From Aurantiacibacter poecillastricola (GTDB taxonomy: Bacteria; Pseudomonadota; Alphaproteobacteria; Sphingomonadales; Sphingomonadaceae), in contig NZ_JAVAMS010000001.1 of assembly GCF_030730945.1 (NCBI RefSeq), positions 868,001-932,000 on the forward strand: a stretch of 64,000 nt of DNA, read 5' to 3'. Position 1 is the first letter of the stretch; every line of letters begins with the position of its first letter. This document shows positions 1-13,262 of the stretch, in pieces. Position numbers and translations under genes: made by a program. A model generated the notes under the pieces. That model ran no database searches. It was not told the origin of the DNA and worked only from the letters and a program-made list of their open reading frames with translations.

Positions 1-1
1 G

Positions 2-765
2 GAAGGCTTCCGCTTGGACGAGGCGGTGCAGGCCGCCTCGGAAGCGGACAACGATTTCATCATGGTGATGCCCGATGGCTTCTCGAAACTGCGCGGCGGG
101 TTCTATTCCTCCGGGCCTACGGTGGGCGATTACGAAAGCATGGTGGCGGACGACCTGGTCAACTGGGTCGACACCAACTACCGCACGCTGGCCGATCCTG
201 CCTCGCGCGGGCTCGCAGGTCACTCGATGGGCGGATACGGCACGATCCGCATCGCCATGCACCGGCCGGGCATCTTCTCCAGCATCTACATGATGAGCGC
301 CTGCTGCCTGCCGCCGATGGAAATGACGCCCGAACAGGCGCGCATGATCGAGGGCATGAGCGAGGAGGATGTGGCCAGCGCAGATTTCGGCCAGCTTGCA
401 GGCGTCTCCACGCTGGCCACGTGGTCGCCCGATCCGAATGCCGACAATTTCCTGCACATCGATACCGGCCTGCGGGAGGACGGCACGATCGACCCGCTGG
501 TGAACCAGCGCCTTGCCGCCAACTCGCCGGTGGTGCTGGTGCCGCAGTTCCTGCCGGAGCTGAACGCCCTCGATGGCTTCGCCATGGATATCGGCGATCA
601 GGACTTCCTGTTGGAAGGCAATGCCCAGTTCCGCAAGGAACTGGACCGGTTCGGCGTCGACTACGATTTCGAACTCTACGAAGGCGACCACGGCAACCGC
701 ATCCGCGAACGCATCCGCACCGAAGTGCTGCCATTCTTCGCCGAGCACCTGGATATGACTGCGGA

Positions 766-769
<4 letters not shown>
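2..769 (+). CDS. alpha/beta-hydrolase, putative esterase (5' end outside window)
   Basis: The open frame runs in from the left edge, so the N-terminus is missing. At least 255 codons are visible. The nucleophile elbow GHSMGG lies about 75 residues into the visible part, and a late EGDHGNR segment supplies the likely catalytic histidine. This pattern fits the esterase D / PF00756-like group that hydrolyses small carboxylic or thiol esters. The stop overlaps the start of the next gene as ATGA, so the two are probably translationally coupled and in one transcript with leucine-catabolism genes. The substrate cannot be read from the sequence. Confidence 0.85.
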
Positions 770-2367
<1,598 letters not shown>

Positions 2368-2376
2368 GCACCCGCC

Positions 2377-3204
2377 GTGCTTCCGCGCCCGTTCCGCATC
2401 CAGAGCCGGTTGCCGCCAGAGCAGGTCAGGGGGCTCGTCAAAGGCGCGTTCGTCGACTGGTTCGAAATCCGCGAAGCGCCGCGCGGATGGATCATCGGTC
2501 CGTTAATGTGCGTGTGGCGAACGGCGTTCACCAATGACAACACCGTCTATGCGCTGATCCTGCGCGCTGGCTGGCGAACGCGCGTCGTCGGCTTCTCGCT
2601 TTCCGATGTTGCAAGACCTTTCTTTGCCCTGTGCCTGCTGGCAATCTTGTGGGGCATCTGGAACCAATACGCGGCGGGCGAGATGCTGCTTCGCGGTGCC
2701 ATCCTCTTTTCCGTAATCATCGGCGCTTTGTTTACCCTTCTTGCCCGGTGGCCGATGGCGAAGCGCGAGCCTCCCTCGGTGCGTTTCCTGCGCCGGTTGA
2801 TCGAGCAGGATCGCGCGGTTTCTGAAGAGGTCGAAGAGGTGCCACTGCCGACATTCGAGTGCAATCCGCGGGCCCTCGACCTAATCCTGTCGGGCATGCC
2901 TACAGGCCGGGTGGAAAGCGCGGCGGACGTAATCTCTGCATTCCGGAAAGTCGAAGACGCGTCGGAGGAGTTCATCATTCTCGCCGCGAGTGACGAGCAG
3001 TTCATCCAGTCTGCTCCGATGGGAGACGGCTTTATTGTGGAGTGGCGCGATGGCAGCGAGGATCGGCACTTCACCGCGCGACTGGCCGCCGATCGCGAGG
3101 AAGAACTCTGCGCACGCGAGGCTCTCGCCTTGCTCCTGACCTTTGCCCACGATGCAGCGTGGCCGGACAGCGTAATCTGGAGGGCAGGTTTCGGCTCGGC
3201 CTGA
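2377..3204 (+). CDS. hypothetical membrane protein
   Basis: A 275-residue protein starting at GTG nine bases after the mccB stop. Residues 1-75 are polar. Two closely spaced hydrophobic segments follow at about 81-98 and 106-124, joined by a short loop, and then a charged cytoplasmic-type C-terminal domain of about 145 residues. I do not recognise a family. The short gap suggests co-transcription with mccB, but no functional link to leucine catabolism is evident. Confidence 0.75.
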   Translation: MLPRPFRIQSRLPPEQVRGLVKGAFVDWFEIREAPRGWIIGPLMCVWRTAFTNDNTVYALILRAGWRTRVVGFSLSDVARPFFALCLLAILWGIWNQYAAGEMLLRGAILFSVIIGALFTLLARWPMAKREPPSVRFLRRLIEQDRAVSEEVEEVPLPTFECNPRALDLILSGMPTGRVESAADVISAFRKVEDASEEFIILAASDEQFIQSAPMGDGFIVEWRDGSEDRHFTARLAADREEELCAREALALLLTFAHDAAWPDSVIWRAGFGSA

Positions 3205-3282
3205 CACCAAGCTGCTGCTGGAACCGCAGAGGCGGGCGGAGCATTCTGCCTGGTATTGGACGGGTATCGAGGAGTGATGCCC

Positions 3283-3945
3283 ATGTCGGGTCAGGAATCT
3301 ACGATTGTCATCGTCATCGCGGTTATTGCCGCCCTGCTGTTGCTGCTCTGGGTGCTGATGCGGCAAAGGCGGAGCAAGGCGCTGCGCGACAGTTTCGGTG
3401 ACGAATACGACCGCACGGTGGAGACGCGTGGCAATCGGGAGCAGGCGGAAGCCGACCTCATCGACCGGCGGGACCGCGTTGCGAAACTCGATATACGGCC
3501 GCTCACCGTGTCCGAGCGCGACCGTTTCGCGGGCGAATGGACCGAGACCAAGGCACTGTTCGTCGACAGTCCGATCGAGGCCGTAAGCCGGGCCGACCGC
3601 CTGCTGACGCAGATCATGAACACGCGTGGCTTTCCCATGTCCGATTTCGAGCATCGCCATGCCGACCTGACCGTCGACCACGCCGATACCGCGAAACACT
3701 ACCTGGCCGGACACGAGATCGCCGACCGCGCGAGCGATGCGACGACCGAGGAACTGCGCCGCGCGCTCAACCACTACGAGACCCTGTTTGCCGACATGAC
3801 GAGCGAGGTTGCAGATGGCGACGGGCATGACGAAACCCGTACCGCGCACGATATGGACGGGGACGGCCGCGCCGACCACGTGGTCGCGACCGGTGCTCCG
3901 ACCCGCCCGGTCGAATATCGCGGTGTCTCGACCAAACCACAGTAA
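3283..3945 (+). CDS. hypothetical membrane-anchored protein
   Basis: A 220-residue protein with one N-terminal membrane segment (about residues 7-24, rich in I, V and L) followed by a basic stretch and a long soluble, acidic C-terminal part. The ATG at 3283 was chosen because the Shine-Dalgarno-like GAGGAG at 3269-3274 sits eight bases before it. The ATG at 3277 is too close to that site. No known domain is recognised. It looks like a single-pass protein with its soluble part in the cytoplasm. Confidence 0.75.
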   Translation: MSGQESTIVIVIAVIAALLLLLWVLMRQRRSKALRDSFGDEYDRTVETRGNREQAEADLIDRRDRVAKLDIRPLTVSERDRFAGEWTETKALFVDSPIEAVSRADRLLTQIMNTRGFPMSDFEHRHADLTVDHADTAKHYLAGHEIADRASDATTEELRRALNHYETLFADMTSEVADGDGHDETRTAHDMDGDGRADHVVATGAPTRPVEYRGVSTKPQ

Positions 3946-4067
3946 GGGCCATCGATCCTGACCGGCCTGTGGCAACGCGGGCCAGAAATGGCTCCTTCTG
4001 CGAGCGTTGCTCCGCGTTCGACAGGCGACTTCACCTCGGCTTGTTGTTCCCACGGGTCCGCCGTAAC

Positions 4068-4083
4068 GATTACGCATGTAATC
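4068..4083. promoter_or_regulatory. palindrome ahead of DUF2807 gene
   Basis: GATTAC and GTAATC form perfect 6-bp arms around a GCAT centre. The repeat lies 16 bases upstream of the start codon at 4100 and just before its ribosome binding site. The spacing suits a dimeric repressor site or a short leader hairpin. The binding protein is unknown. Confidence 0.35.
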
Positions 4084-4099
4084 ATTCTGGAGGACCCCC

Positions 4100-4813
4100 A
4101 TGAACACCATCCGCACCGTACTAGTCGCCGGTTCCGCCATTCTTGCCATCGCCGGTTGCTCGCAGTCCAATGCGCAGGGCGACAATTACGCGGCCTCGCA
4201 ATATGCGAACGGTGCGCGCCAGATCGAGGGTTCGGGCAATGTCGTGCGGCGTGAGGTCGCTATCGGCAATTTCGATCGGCTGGAGCTTGGCGGACCGATG
4301 GATGTCGAGATCCGGCAAAGCGCGACCCCGGGCCTTGTCATCATGGCCGAGGACAATCTCATTGACCTGGTCGAGGTCGAGGTCGAGGAACAGGGCGGCA
4401 CCCTGGTGCTGTCCACGCGCGGATCGTTCCGCACTCGCATCGGGCTTCGCGCCGTGGCGACCGTGCCGGACCTCGAAAGCGTGTCGATCACCGGCAGCGG
4501 CGATATCGATCTTGCCGGTTGGGAGGCGGATCGGCTCGACCTCGGCATCGAAGGCTCGGGCGATATCCGGTTGAATGGCCGGGTGGATACGGTGAGGGCC
4601 AAGATAGACGGCTCGGGCGATATCGACCTTCGCTCAGCGGACATCCGCGAAGCCCGGGCCAGCGTGAACGGCAGTGGCGACATTCGCCTCGGCTCGCTCG
4701 ACCGGCTGACGGCGCGGATCAACGGTTCGGGCGATATCGACGCCCGCGATGTGAGGGTGGTGGACCAGGCCGTATACGGCACTGGCGATATCCGCATCGC
4801 CTCGGCGCGCTGA
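4100..4813 (+). CDS. DUF2807 (GIN head domain) lipoprotein
   Basis: A 237-residue exported lipoprotein. The signal peptide ends in a lipobox with Cys20 (AIAGC). The mature part matches the GIN/DUF2807 pattern: an early RREVAIGNFDRLELGGPMDV-like strand entry, then a run of degenerate repeats around GSGDI at about residues 130-230. These are typical of a right-handed beta-helix. Such proteins are membrane-anchored and face the periplasm or surface, and their function is unknown. A Shine-Dalgarno-like GGAGGA precedes the ATG. Confidence 0.85.
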   Translation: MNTIRTVLVAGSAILAIAGCSQSNAQGDNYAASQYANGARQIEGSGNVVRREVAIGNFDRLELGGPMDVEIRQSATPGLVIMAEDNLIDLVEVEVEEQGGTLVLSTRGSFRTRIGLRAVATVPDLESVSITGSGDIDLAGWEADRLDLGIEGSGDIRLNGRVDTVRAKIDGSGDIDLRSADIREARASVNGSGDIRLGSLDRLTARINGSGDIDARDVRVVDQAVYGTGDIRIASAR

Positions 4814-4860
4814 GCCTCGCTGCCGACTGCACTGGCAATTGCTCTCCCGCCTGCTAGGGC

Positions 4861-5529
4861 ATGGCGGGGGAGAATGCCGTGCCGAGGACAGACAGCCGCA
4901 AGACATCGCTCCTTTCACGGATCACGTGGACGGTTCTCGTCAGGCTCTTTCGCTACAAGGGGTGGCGGTTCGAGGGGCGCGTGCCCGACATCCCCAAATT
5001 CATCTTCCTCGGCGCGCCGCATACCTCGAACTGGGATTTCGTGGTCTTCGCAGGGGTGGTGAACGAACAGGCGGTGGAGCCCAGCTTCATCGGCAAGAAC
5101 TCGCTGTTCAAATGGCCCATGACCCGTTTCATGTACGACATGGGGGGCATCCCCGTCGATCGCTCGCGCAAGGGCGGCTACGTCCAGACGGTGGCGAAGG
5201 CGATCGAAGAGGCCGATCGCATGTCGCTGGTGATCGCGCCCGAAGGCAGCCGCAGCAGCGACGGTCGCTGGCGCAGCGGGTTCTACCATATCGCCCTCGC
5301 CGCCGGCATTCCCATCGTTCCCGCCTGGGTGAACAATGAAACGATGCGCGGCGGGATCGGGGAGCCGATCTGGCCAAGCGGCGATTTCCATGCCGACCTT
5401 GCGAAGCTGGCGGCGTTCTACAAGCAGCATCGGCCCGATTGCGAGCGGTTCGACGTACTCGCGGAGCAGGCTGAAGGCGAGGTGGAAACGCCGGGCAGCA
5501 GGCCGCTGCCGGAACCGCCGAAAGGCTAG
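4861..5529 (+). CDS. PlsC-family 1-acyl-glycerol-phosphate acyltransferase-like protein
   Basis: A 222-residue protein with the acyltransferase motif I His54-X4-Asp59 (HTSNWD) and motif III EGS at residues 128-130, plus a GIPV segment between them. This order is diagnostic of the LPLAT/PlsC fold, which transfers acyl chains to lysophospholipids or related acceptors at the membrane. It is shorter than the main PlsC and closer to lipid-remodelling relatives. The acceptor is not predictable. Its 3' end overlaps the convergent minus-strand gene by four bases. Confidence 0.85.
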   Translation: MAGENAVPRTDSRKTSLLSRITWTVLVRLFRYKGWRFEGRVPDIPKFIFLGAPHTSNWDFVVFAGVVNEQAVEPSFIGKNSLFKWPMTRFMYDMGGIPVDRSRKGGYVQTVAKAIEEADRMSLVIAPEGSRSSDGRWRSGFYHIALAAGIPIVPAWVNNETMRGGIGEPIWPSGDFHADLAKLAAFYKQHRPDCERFDVLAEQAEGEVETPGSRPLPEPPKG

Positions 5530-6248
5530 CGATGCCCCTCGTGATTGAGCGCGTATCTGAGGCTGGTCCCGATCATAACGCCGGAAAAGGCGATGAGGAG
5601 AATGGCCCAGATCCAGTGCGGCAGAAGTAACTCCGCCTCGATTGCGCCGGTGTCGGACAGCATGGCTTCACCGCCGATCACGGCGACTTCGGAAAACAGG
5701 TAGTCGAGGTCGTTGAACATCGACATCGCCGCCAGCACGCCGAGGAATTGCAGCGCGAAGAGCTGCCAGTTCCGGCTGCCTCGCAAGGCGATATAGGCCA
5801 ACAACGCAGCGATGGCAGGTAGGACGATGAAGCCCACGGTCGAGCGGACCCAGATGAGCGTGGAGAGAAGCAGCGCCCCTGCCAGCGCAAGCAAGGCCGG
5901 CTTCCAGTATCGCCGCGCGCTGCTGGCCAGGATCAGCACGGCGCCCACCACGCTGGGCCCCAGCGGACCGCCCATGGCGATCAGCGCGCGCTCCAGCCCG
6001 CTGCTATCCAGTGCCGTGCGGGAGGACGCATATCCCGAGCCGTTGGCGAAGATCACCAGCTCGTCGAACCTGTTGCCGGTGAGAAGGGCGGTGAGACCGT
6101 GGCCCATCTCGTGGAACCACGTGGTGAGGATGACGAAGGGCCAGATGAGAAAATTGCCGAAGGGCAAGACAGGCAGGAACATCACCAGCACCGCGGCAAG
6201 GATCAACCGTCCGACCTGCTCCTCCTGGCTTCCGGGGCGCACCTGCAT
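5526..6248 (-). CDS. M50-like membrane metallopeptidase family protein
   Basis: A 240-residue polytopic membrane protein. HEMGH at residues 46-50 is a zinc-binding HExxH motif within an N-terminal transmembrane region, as in the M50/M50B group, and several further hydrophobic segments follow. A clear second M50 metal motif is not obvious (an NDLDYLF segment is the only candidate), so protease activity is uncertain. The start overlaps the stop of the upstream AI-2E transporter gene (ATGA), so the pair is translationally coupled. Confidence 0.75.
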   Translation of the reverse strand: MQVRPGSQEEQVGRLILAAVLVMFLPVLPFGNFLIWPFVILTTWFHEMGHGLTALLTGNRFDELVIFANGSGYASSRTALDSSGLERALIAMGGPLGPSVVGAVLILASSARRYWKPALLALAGALLLSTLIWVRSTVGFIVLPAIAALLAYIALRGSRNWQLFALQFLGVLAAMSMFNDLDYLFSEVAVIGGEAMLSDTGAIEAELLLPHWIWAILLIAFSGVMIGTSLRYALNHEGHR

Positions 6249-7330
6249 CAGGAAACCGCCTCGCCCCGGCGCGAGCGGTAGAGGATAGACCAGCCGGCAA
6301 GGAACAGCCCTGCCGCCATCGGGCCGACCACGATTCCTGCCAGCCCCATAGCGGCAATACCGCCCAGCGTGGAGACGAGGATGATCCAGTCGGGGATACC
6401 GGTATCGCGCCCCACGAGGATCGGGCGCAGCACGTTGTCCGCCATGCCAATGATGGCGACGCCCGACACCAGCACCACGACGCCTTGCCAGATAGCTCCG
6501 GTCGCCAGCAGGTAGATCGCGATCGGCGCCCACACGATGGCAGGGCCGACGGCTGGAAGCAGCGAGAAAAAGGCGGTCAGCAAGCCCAGCAGCACCACCG
6601 AGGGCATCCCCACGATCCAGTAGGTGATCGCGCCCAGCGCCCCTTGTGCCAGACCGACGACGATAGAGCCCTTCACTGTTGCCCGGACGATCAGCAGGAA
6701 GCGGTCGGCCAGTTCGCGAGCGATGTCGCTGCCCAGCGGCAGGTGGGCGATGATCTGGCTGCCCACGCGCTTGCCGTCGCGCAGGAGGAAGTAGGCAACG
6801 TAAAGGCCCACGCCGAAAGCCAGCACGAAGCCGAAAGCGCTGCCGGTGATCGAGACGGCCTGCCGCGCAATCAGTCCGGAACTTTCCAGCGCCAGTTCCT
6901 GCGCCCTGTCCTGGATCAGCGCGGGCGAGCCGAGCCCCGACGCCGCAAGGCTTTCGCGCAGCGTCGCGGGGAGGGCGGAGAAAATCGTCTCGAACCATGC
7001 CGCGAGATCGATGCGGCCTTCCTGGAAGGCGACCACAACGGCAGTGGCCTGTTCCACCACGACGCCGCCGATCAAAAAGGCGGGTATGATGATGGCGACG
7101 GTGATGACGAGCAGGGTGGCGATGGCCGCCCGGTTGTCACCACCCAGCCTTGCGCGGAACCACCGCACCATCGGCTGGAACATGATCGCCGCCAGCGCCG
7201 CCCACAGGATGGGCAGCAGGAATGGCCATATGATGAAGGCAAAGCCGAGCGTGACGAGTGCCAGGAACAGCAGGTAGCCGCCCCCTTCCAACCTCCTGTT
7301 TTCCCGCTCGAGCTCGTGTTGCGTGGTCAC
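6248..7330 (-). CDS. AI-2E family transporter
   Basis: A 360-residue membrane protein with the profile of the AI-2E/PF01594 family: an N-terminal membrane pair, a soluble region, then a cluster of C-terminal helices including the typical PAVGPAIVWAPIAIYLLATG and DNVLRPILVG segments. Family members export diverse small molecules or ions, and the substrate here is unknown. It lies 31 bp downstream of gyrB on the same strand and is coupled by ATGA to the M50-like gene. Confidence 0.88.
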   Translation of the reverse strand: MTTQHELERENRRLEGGGYLLFLALVTLGFAFIIWPFLLPILWAALAAIMFQPMVRWFRARLGGDNRAAIATLLVITVAIIIPAFLIGGVVVEQATAVVVAFQEGRIDLAAWFETIFSALPATLRESLAASGLGSPALIQDRAQELALESSGLIARQAVSITGSAFGFVLAFGVGLYVAYFLLRDGKRVGSQIIAHLPLGSDIARELADRFLLIVRATVKGSIVVGLAQGALGAITYWIVGMPSVVLLGLLTAFFSLLPAVGPAIVWAPIAIYLLATGAIWQGVVVLVSGVAIIGMADNVLRPILVGRDTGIPDWIILVSTLGGIAAMGLAGIVVGPMAAGLFLAGWSILYRSRRGEAVS

Positions 7331-7361
7331 GGTTCCTCCCGGCCGGATGGGGCGCGGCGCG

Positions 7362-9926
<2,565 letters not shown>

Positions 9927-10004
9927 TCAAAGGCTGGCGCCGGTGCCAGAGCGGCTTTTCCACCGCTTGCGGAACGCGGGGCGCGTCAGCACCGTTCTGG
10001 CGGC

Positions 10005-10706
10005 ATGACGATGGTGCTGATCGTGGTAGCCGTGGTGTCGGGAGCCCTCGTGCTAGGCGCGGCCTGGGGCATCTACGGCTCGCTTTCCACAAAGACCGAA
10101 GGCTTCCTTGTCGCTCTTGCGGGCGGAGCACTGCTCTTGTCTGTGGTGACCGAGCTGATCGAGCCATCGGTCGAGGAGACCAGCCTGCTGGCCGCCGTGA
10201 TCGGCGTCGCGATCGGGGCGATCGTGTTTTCGGTAGTCGATTACGCCATCAAGGAAAAGATGGACTCCAGCGGAGGCGCGGGGCTCCTTGCGGCCATCAC
10301 GCTGGATGGAATCCCCGAAAACCTGGCGCTTGGCGTCGCCCTGATCGGAGCAGGGGCGCCCGAAGTGGCGGCGCTGGCAGGCTCCATCCTGTTGTCCAAC
10401 CTGCCGGAAGCCGCGGGCGGAGCGAAGGACATGGCTTCGGGTCGCAGCAAGGGGCGCGTGCTGGCCCTGTGGGCCGCGACCGCGGCAATCCTGTCGCTGG
10501 CCGCTGTTGCGGGCAACGTCTTCCTGGCGGAAGCCAGCGATACCACGCTCGGCACCATTCGGTGCATCGCGGCAGGCGCAGTGATCGCCAGTCTGGCGAC
10601 CGAGGTATTTCCCAAGGCTTACCGCGAGAACGATTACTGGACCGGGATCGCTACCGCCCTCGGCGTGCTGCTGGCGCTTGCCTTGGGAGAACTGGGCGGC
10701 GGATAG
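10005..10706 (+). CDS. ZIP-family metal transporter-like protein
   Basis: A 233-residue membrane protein with about eight hydrophobic helices. The region ITLDGIPENLALGVALIG corresponds to the core ZIP helix IV motif (HNxPEG in classical members). Here the usual metal-binding histidine is an aspartate and the EG is EN, so metal selectivity may differ. The ATG at 10005 was chosen as the first one after the divergent gyrB promoter; another lies at 10011. A strong hairpin follows the stop. Confidence 0.8.
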   Translation: MTMVLIVVAVVSGALVLGAAWGIYGSLSTKTEGFLVALAGGALLLSVVTELIEPSVEETSLLAAVIGVAIGAIVFSVVDYAIKEKMDSSGGAGLLAAITLDGIPENLALGVALIGAGAPEVAALAGSILLSNLPEAAGGAKDMASGRSKGRVLALWAATAAILSLAAVAGNVFLAEASDTTLGTIRCIAAGAVIASLATEVFPKAYRENDYWTGIATALGVLLALALGELGGG

Positions 10707-10711
10707 AAAAA

Positions 10712-10741
10712 TGGCCGCTCCCGCCAGTGCGGAAGCGGCCA
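10712..10741. terminator. hairpin terminator after ZIP gene
   Basis: Thirteen-base arms (TGGCCGCTCCCGC at 10712-10724 and its near-perfect complement at 10729-10741, one wobble) enclose a CAGT loop, six bases after the ZIP stop and preceded by an A run. It sits between the ZIP gene and a convergent small minus-strand gene and may act in both directions. Confidence 0.7.
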
Positions 10742-10804
10742 CATGATCGGCCCGGGATCGGGGAAGGGGAGAGGAAGCCCCGGGCCTGGAGTTCTTCTGT
10801 GCTG

Positions 10805-10885
10805 TTAGAGAATGCCGACCAGCAGCACGGTGCTGACGGTGATCGCAGCAAAGGATGCGAAAATGTTCGGTGCGAAAGCGCGCAT
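10805..10885 (-). CDS. 26-residue hydrophobic small protein (candidate)
   Basis: A short frame encodes a Met-Arg start followed by an almost entirely hydrophobic peptide (FASFAAITVSTVLLVGIL at its end), predicted as a single membrane span. AGGA lies about nine bases before the ATG. An upstream promoter with TTGTCG-N18-TATAAT lies at about 10982-11011 read on the minus strand. The good promoter, spacing and lone position argue for a real gene. It is too short to assign a family. Confidence 0.5.
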   Translation of the reverse strand: MRAFAPNIFASFAAITVSTVLLVGIL

Positions 10886-10952
10886 GTCTTACGGTCCTGT
10901 TTGTATGATTTTCCGGCGGGGCGCCCGCCGTCGACCGCGCAAATGGCGTGCG

Positions 10953-11013
10953 CACGATTATATTGCAAATGCGAAATATTCGACAAGTGTTGCGCATTTT
11001 GCAACACTTGTCG
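10953..11013 (-). promoter_or_regulatory. promoter with large inverted repeat for 26-residue gene
   Basis: On the minus strand TTGTCG (-35 like) and TATAAT (-10 like, about 10958-10963) are 18 bases apart. Overlapping the -35 element is a perfect inverted repeat, CGACAAGTGTTGC at 10981-10993 and its complement at 11001-11013, with a 7-base loop. That arrangement is typical of repressor control. A 15-base element at 10964-10978 lies inside the spacer and recurs upstream of the urcA-type gene. Confidence 0.5.
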
Positions 11014-11034
11014 AGACAAAGGCCGCGAAGAGAT

Positions 11035-11331
11035 TCAGCGCGCCGCCAATTGCGCCAGTTCCAGTTCCCGCTCGCCCAGTTGCTCACGAACATCCTTGCT
11101 GCAGGCGCGGTAGGCCATTTGTGCATTGAGGTCACGGATCGCTGGCCGTGCGCACACGCGCTCGACGATACGTTCCACCAATTGTTCGCGCGTGGCAGGG
11201 GTTTGCTCGCGTGTCTCGGCGGCAGGGGCAGGAGCCTCGCCGACGATCATCACGAAGGCGGACTGTGCATAGGCCGGCGCTGCGGCGATCAGGGCGAGGG
11301 CGAAGGCAGAAAGGGTAAGCTTTTTCATCAT
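11035..11331 (-). CDS. UrcA family secreted protein
   Basis: A 98-residue protein with a signal peptide cleaved after about residue 22 (PAYAQ). The small mature domain has two cysteines in a C-x-RPAIRDLN-x-AYRAC arrangement matching the UrcA family, small exported proteins common in sphingomonads and caulobacters. Function is unknown; the family was named for uranium induction. GGAG six bases before the ATG at 11331 supports this start; an ATG follows immediately as an alternative. Confidence 0.8.
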   Translation of the reverse strand: MMKKLTLSAFALALIAAAPAYAQSAFVMIVGEAPAPAAETREQTPATREQLVERIVERVCARPAIRDLNAQMAYRACSKDVREQLGERELELAQLAAR

Positions 11332-11415
11332 CTTGAACTCCGGTCACTTGAAGGTGAGACGTTGTTCAGGCTGTCCTCGACTTCCGCAGTCAGAGTGCTT
11401 TCGACTGCTAGATTG

Positions 11416-11480
11416 TGCAAGTGCGAAATAGGTCACGCCCGTTGCGATATTCGCAAGGACGAAGCCATCGCATATGCGAT
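11416..11480. promoter_or_regulatory. divergent urcA/guaA regulatory region with palindromes
   Basis: TGCAAGTGCGAAATA at 11416-11430 matches the element at 10964-10978 in 14 of 15 bases. Two palindromes follow: TTGCGATATTCGCAA (11442-11456) and ATCGCATATGCGAT (11467-11480). They lie between the urcA-type gene on the minus strand and guaA on the plus strand. The TGCAA/TGCGAA words resemble alphaproteobacterial Fur-type boxes, but this assignment is inference only. Confidence 0.4.
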
Positions 11481-11549
11481 TGCCCGCGCTGAGGGTTGGT
11501 GGCCTGCGGTGCTGGACTTGACCCGCCCCTTTGGGCAATGCGCTTTTCC

Positions 11550-13124
11550 ATGCAGGCAGACCATCTCCCCGATTCCATCCTCATCGTCGATTTCGGCAGC
11601 CAGGTAACGCAGCTGATCGCGCGCCGCGTGCGCGAGGCAGGCGTCTATTCCGAAATCGCACCCTTCAGCCAGGCTGAGGGGGCGTTCGAGCGGATGCAAC
11701 CCAAGGGCATCATCCTCTCCGGCTCTCCCGCCAGCGTGCCCGATGAGGGCTCCCCCCGCGTGCCGCAGTTCCTGTTCGAGGCCGGCGTACCGATCCTCGG
11801 CATCTGCTACGGCCAGCAGGTGATGACGCACCAGCTTGGCGGCGAGGTGCGGCCCGGCCACGAAACCGGCGAAGGCGGCGAGTTCGGCCGCGCTTTCCTC
11901 ACCGTTACCGCTGATTGCGCCCTGTTCGACGGATTGTGGCAGGTGGGCGAGCGGCACCAGGTCTGGATGAGCCACGGCGATAAGGTGACGCAGTTCGCCG
12001 ACGGGTTCGAGATCGTTGCCACCAGCGACGGGGCGCCCTTTGCGGTGATCGCTGACGAAAGCCGCAAGTTCTACGGCACGCAGTTCCACCCCGAGGTGGT
12101 CCACACGCCCGATGGTGGGCGCCTGCTCTCTAATTTCGCGCGACATGTCTGCGGGCTTTCGGGCGACTGGTCCATGGCCGAGTTCCGCGCCACCAAGATC
12201 GCCGAGATCCGCGAGCAGGTGGGCGACGGCAAAGTGATCTGCGGCCTGTCCGGCGGCGTCGATTCCGCCGTGGCCGCGGTGCTGATCCACGAGGCGATTG
12301 GCGACCAGCTCACCTGCGTCTTCGTCGATCACGGGCTGATGCGCATGGGAGAAGCGGAGCAGGTCGTCTCGCTGTTCAAGGGGCATTACAACATCCCGCT
12401 TGTCCATGTGGATGCAGAAGAGATGTTCATGTCTGGCCTTGCCGGAGAGACCGATCCGGAAAAGAAGCGCAAGTTCATCGGCAAGACCTTCATCGACGTG
12501 TTCGAGGAAGAGGCCCGCAAGATCGGCGGCGCGGATTTCCTTGCGCAGGGCACCCTCTACCCGGACGTGATCGAAAGCGTCTCCTTCACCGGCGGACCGA
12601 GCGTGACGATCAAGAGCCACCACAATGTCGGCGGCCTGCCCGAGCGCATGAACATGAAGCTGGTCGAACCCCTGCGCGAACTGTTCAAGGACGAGGTGCG
12701 CGACCTTGGCCGCGAGCTTGGCTTGCCAGACGCCTTCGTCGGTCGCCATCCCTTCCCCGGGCCCGGCCTTGCGATCCGCATTCCCGGCGAAGTGACCAAG
12801 GAACGCTGCGATATCCTGCGCAAGGCCGATGCGATCTATCTCGAGGAAATCCGCAATGCCGGCCTCTATGACGCGATCTGGCAGGCCTTTGCCGTGCTGC
12901 TTCCGGTCAAGACCGTGGGCGTGATGGGCGACGGGCGCACCTATGACAGCGTCTGCGGCCTGCGCGCCGTCACCAGCACCGATGGCATGACGGCGGACGT
13001 CTATCCTTTCGACGCCGGGTTCCTCACCCGCACCGCCACGCGCATCGTCAACGAGGTGCAGGGCATCAATCGCGTGGTCTACGACTACACGTCGAAGCCG
13101 CCCGGCACTATCGAGTGGGAGTGA
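11550..13124 (+). CDS. guaA: GMP synthase (glutamine-hydrolysing)
   Basis: A 524-residue enzyme converting XMP to GMP. The N-terminal class I glutamine amidotransferase has the nucleophile Cys86 in GICYGQQ and the HPE partner in QFHPEV. The ATP-pyrophosphatase domain has the P-loop SGGVDS. The C-terminal dimerisation domain ends in the family-typical KPPGTIEWE. The ATG at 11550 gives the usual N-terminus just before [11 protein letters not shown]; an in-frame ATG at 11538 is possible. Confidence 0.96.
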   Translation: MQADHLPDSILIVDFGSQVTQLIARRVREAGVYSEIAPFSQAEGAFERMQPKGIILSGSPASVPDEGSPRVPQFLFEAGVPILGICYGQQVMTHQLGGEVRPGHETGEGGEFGRAFLTVTADCALFDGLWQVGERHQVWMSHGDKVTQFADGFEIVATSDGAPFAVIADESRKFYGTQFHPEVVHTPDGGRLLSNFARHVCGLSGDWSMAEFRATKIAEIREQVGDGKVICGLSGGVDSAVAAVLIHEAIGDQLTCVFVDHGLMRMGEAEQVVSLFKGHYNIPLVHVDAEEMFMSGLAGETDPEKKRKFIGKTFIDVFEEEARKIGGADFLAQGTLYPDVIESVSFTGGPSVTIKSHHNVGGLPERMNMKLVEPLRELFKDEVRDLGRELGLPDAFVGRHPFPGPGLAIRIPGEVTKERCDILRKADAIYLEEIRNAGLYDAIWQAFAVLLPVKTVGVMGDGRTYDSVCGLRAVTSTDGMTADVYPFDAGFLTRTATRIVNEVQGINRVVYDYTSKPPGTIEWE

Positions 13125-13262
13125 GGCGGTTCCCGCCGGGGGAGCTTCGCGCGCAATAGAATCTCTTAGGCCGCGTCCAAAACTTCTGGCCGGTGAAATC
13201 GGGGCGAGCGCGCCCACATGGTCGTCAACGATGCACACGCATCCCTGCAAAAGGATACAGTG

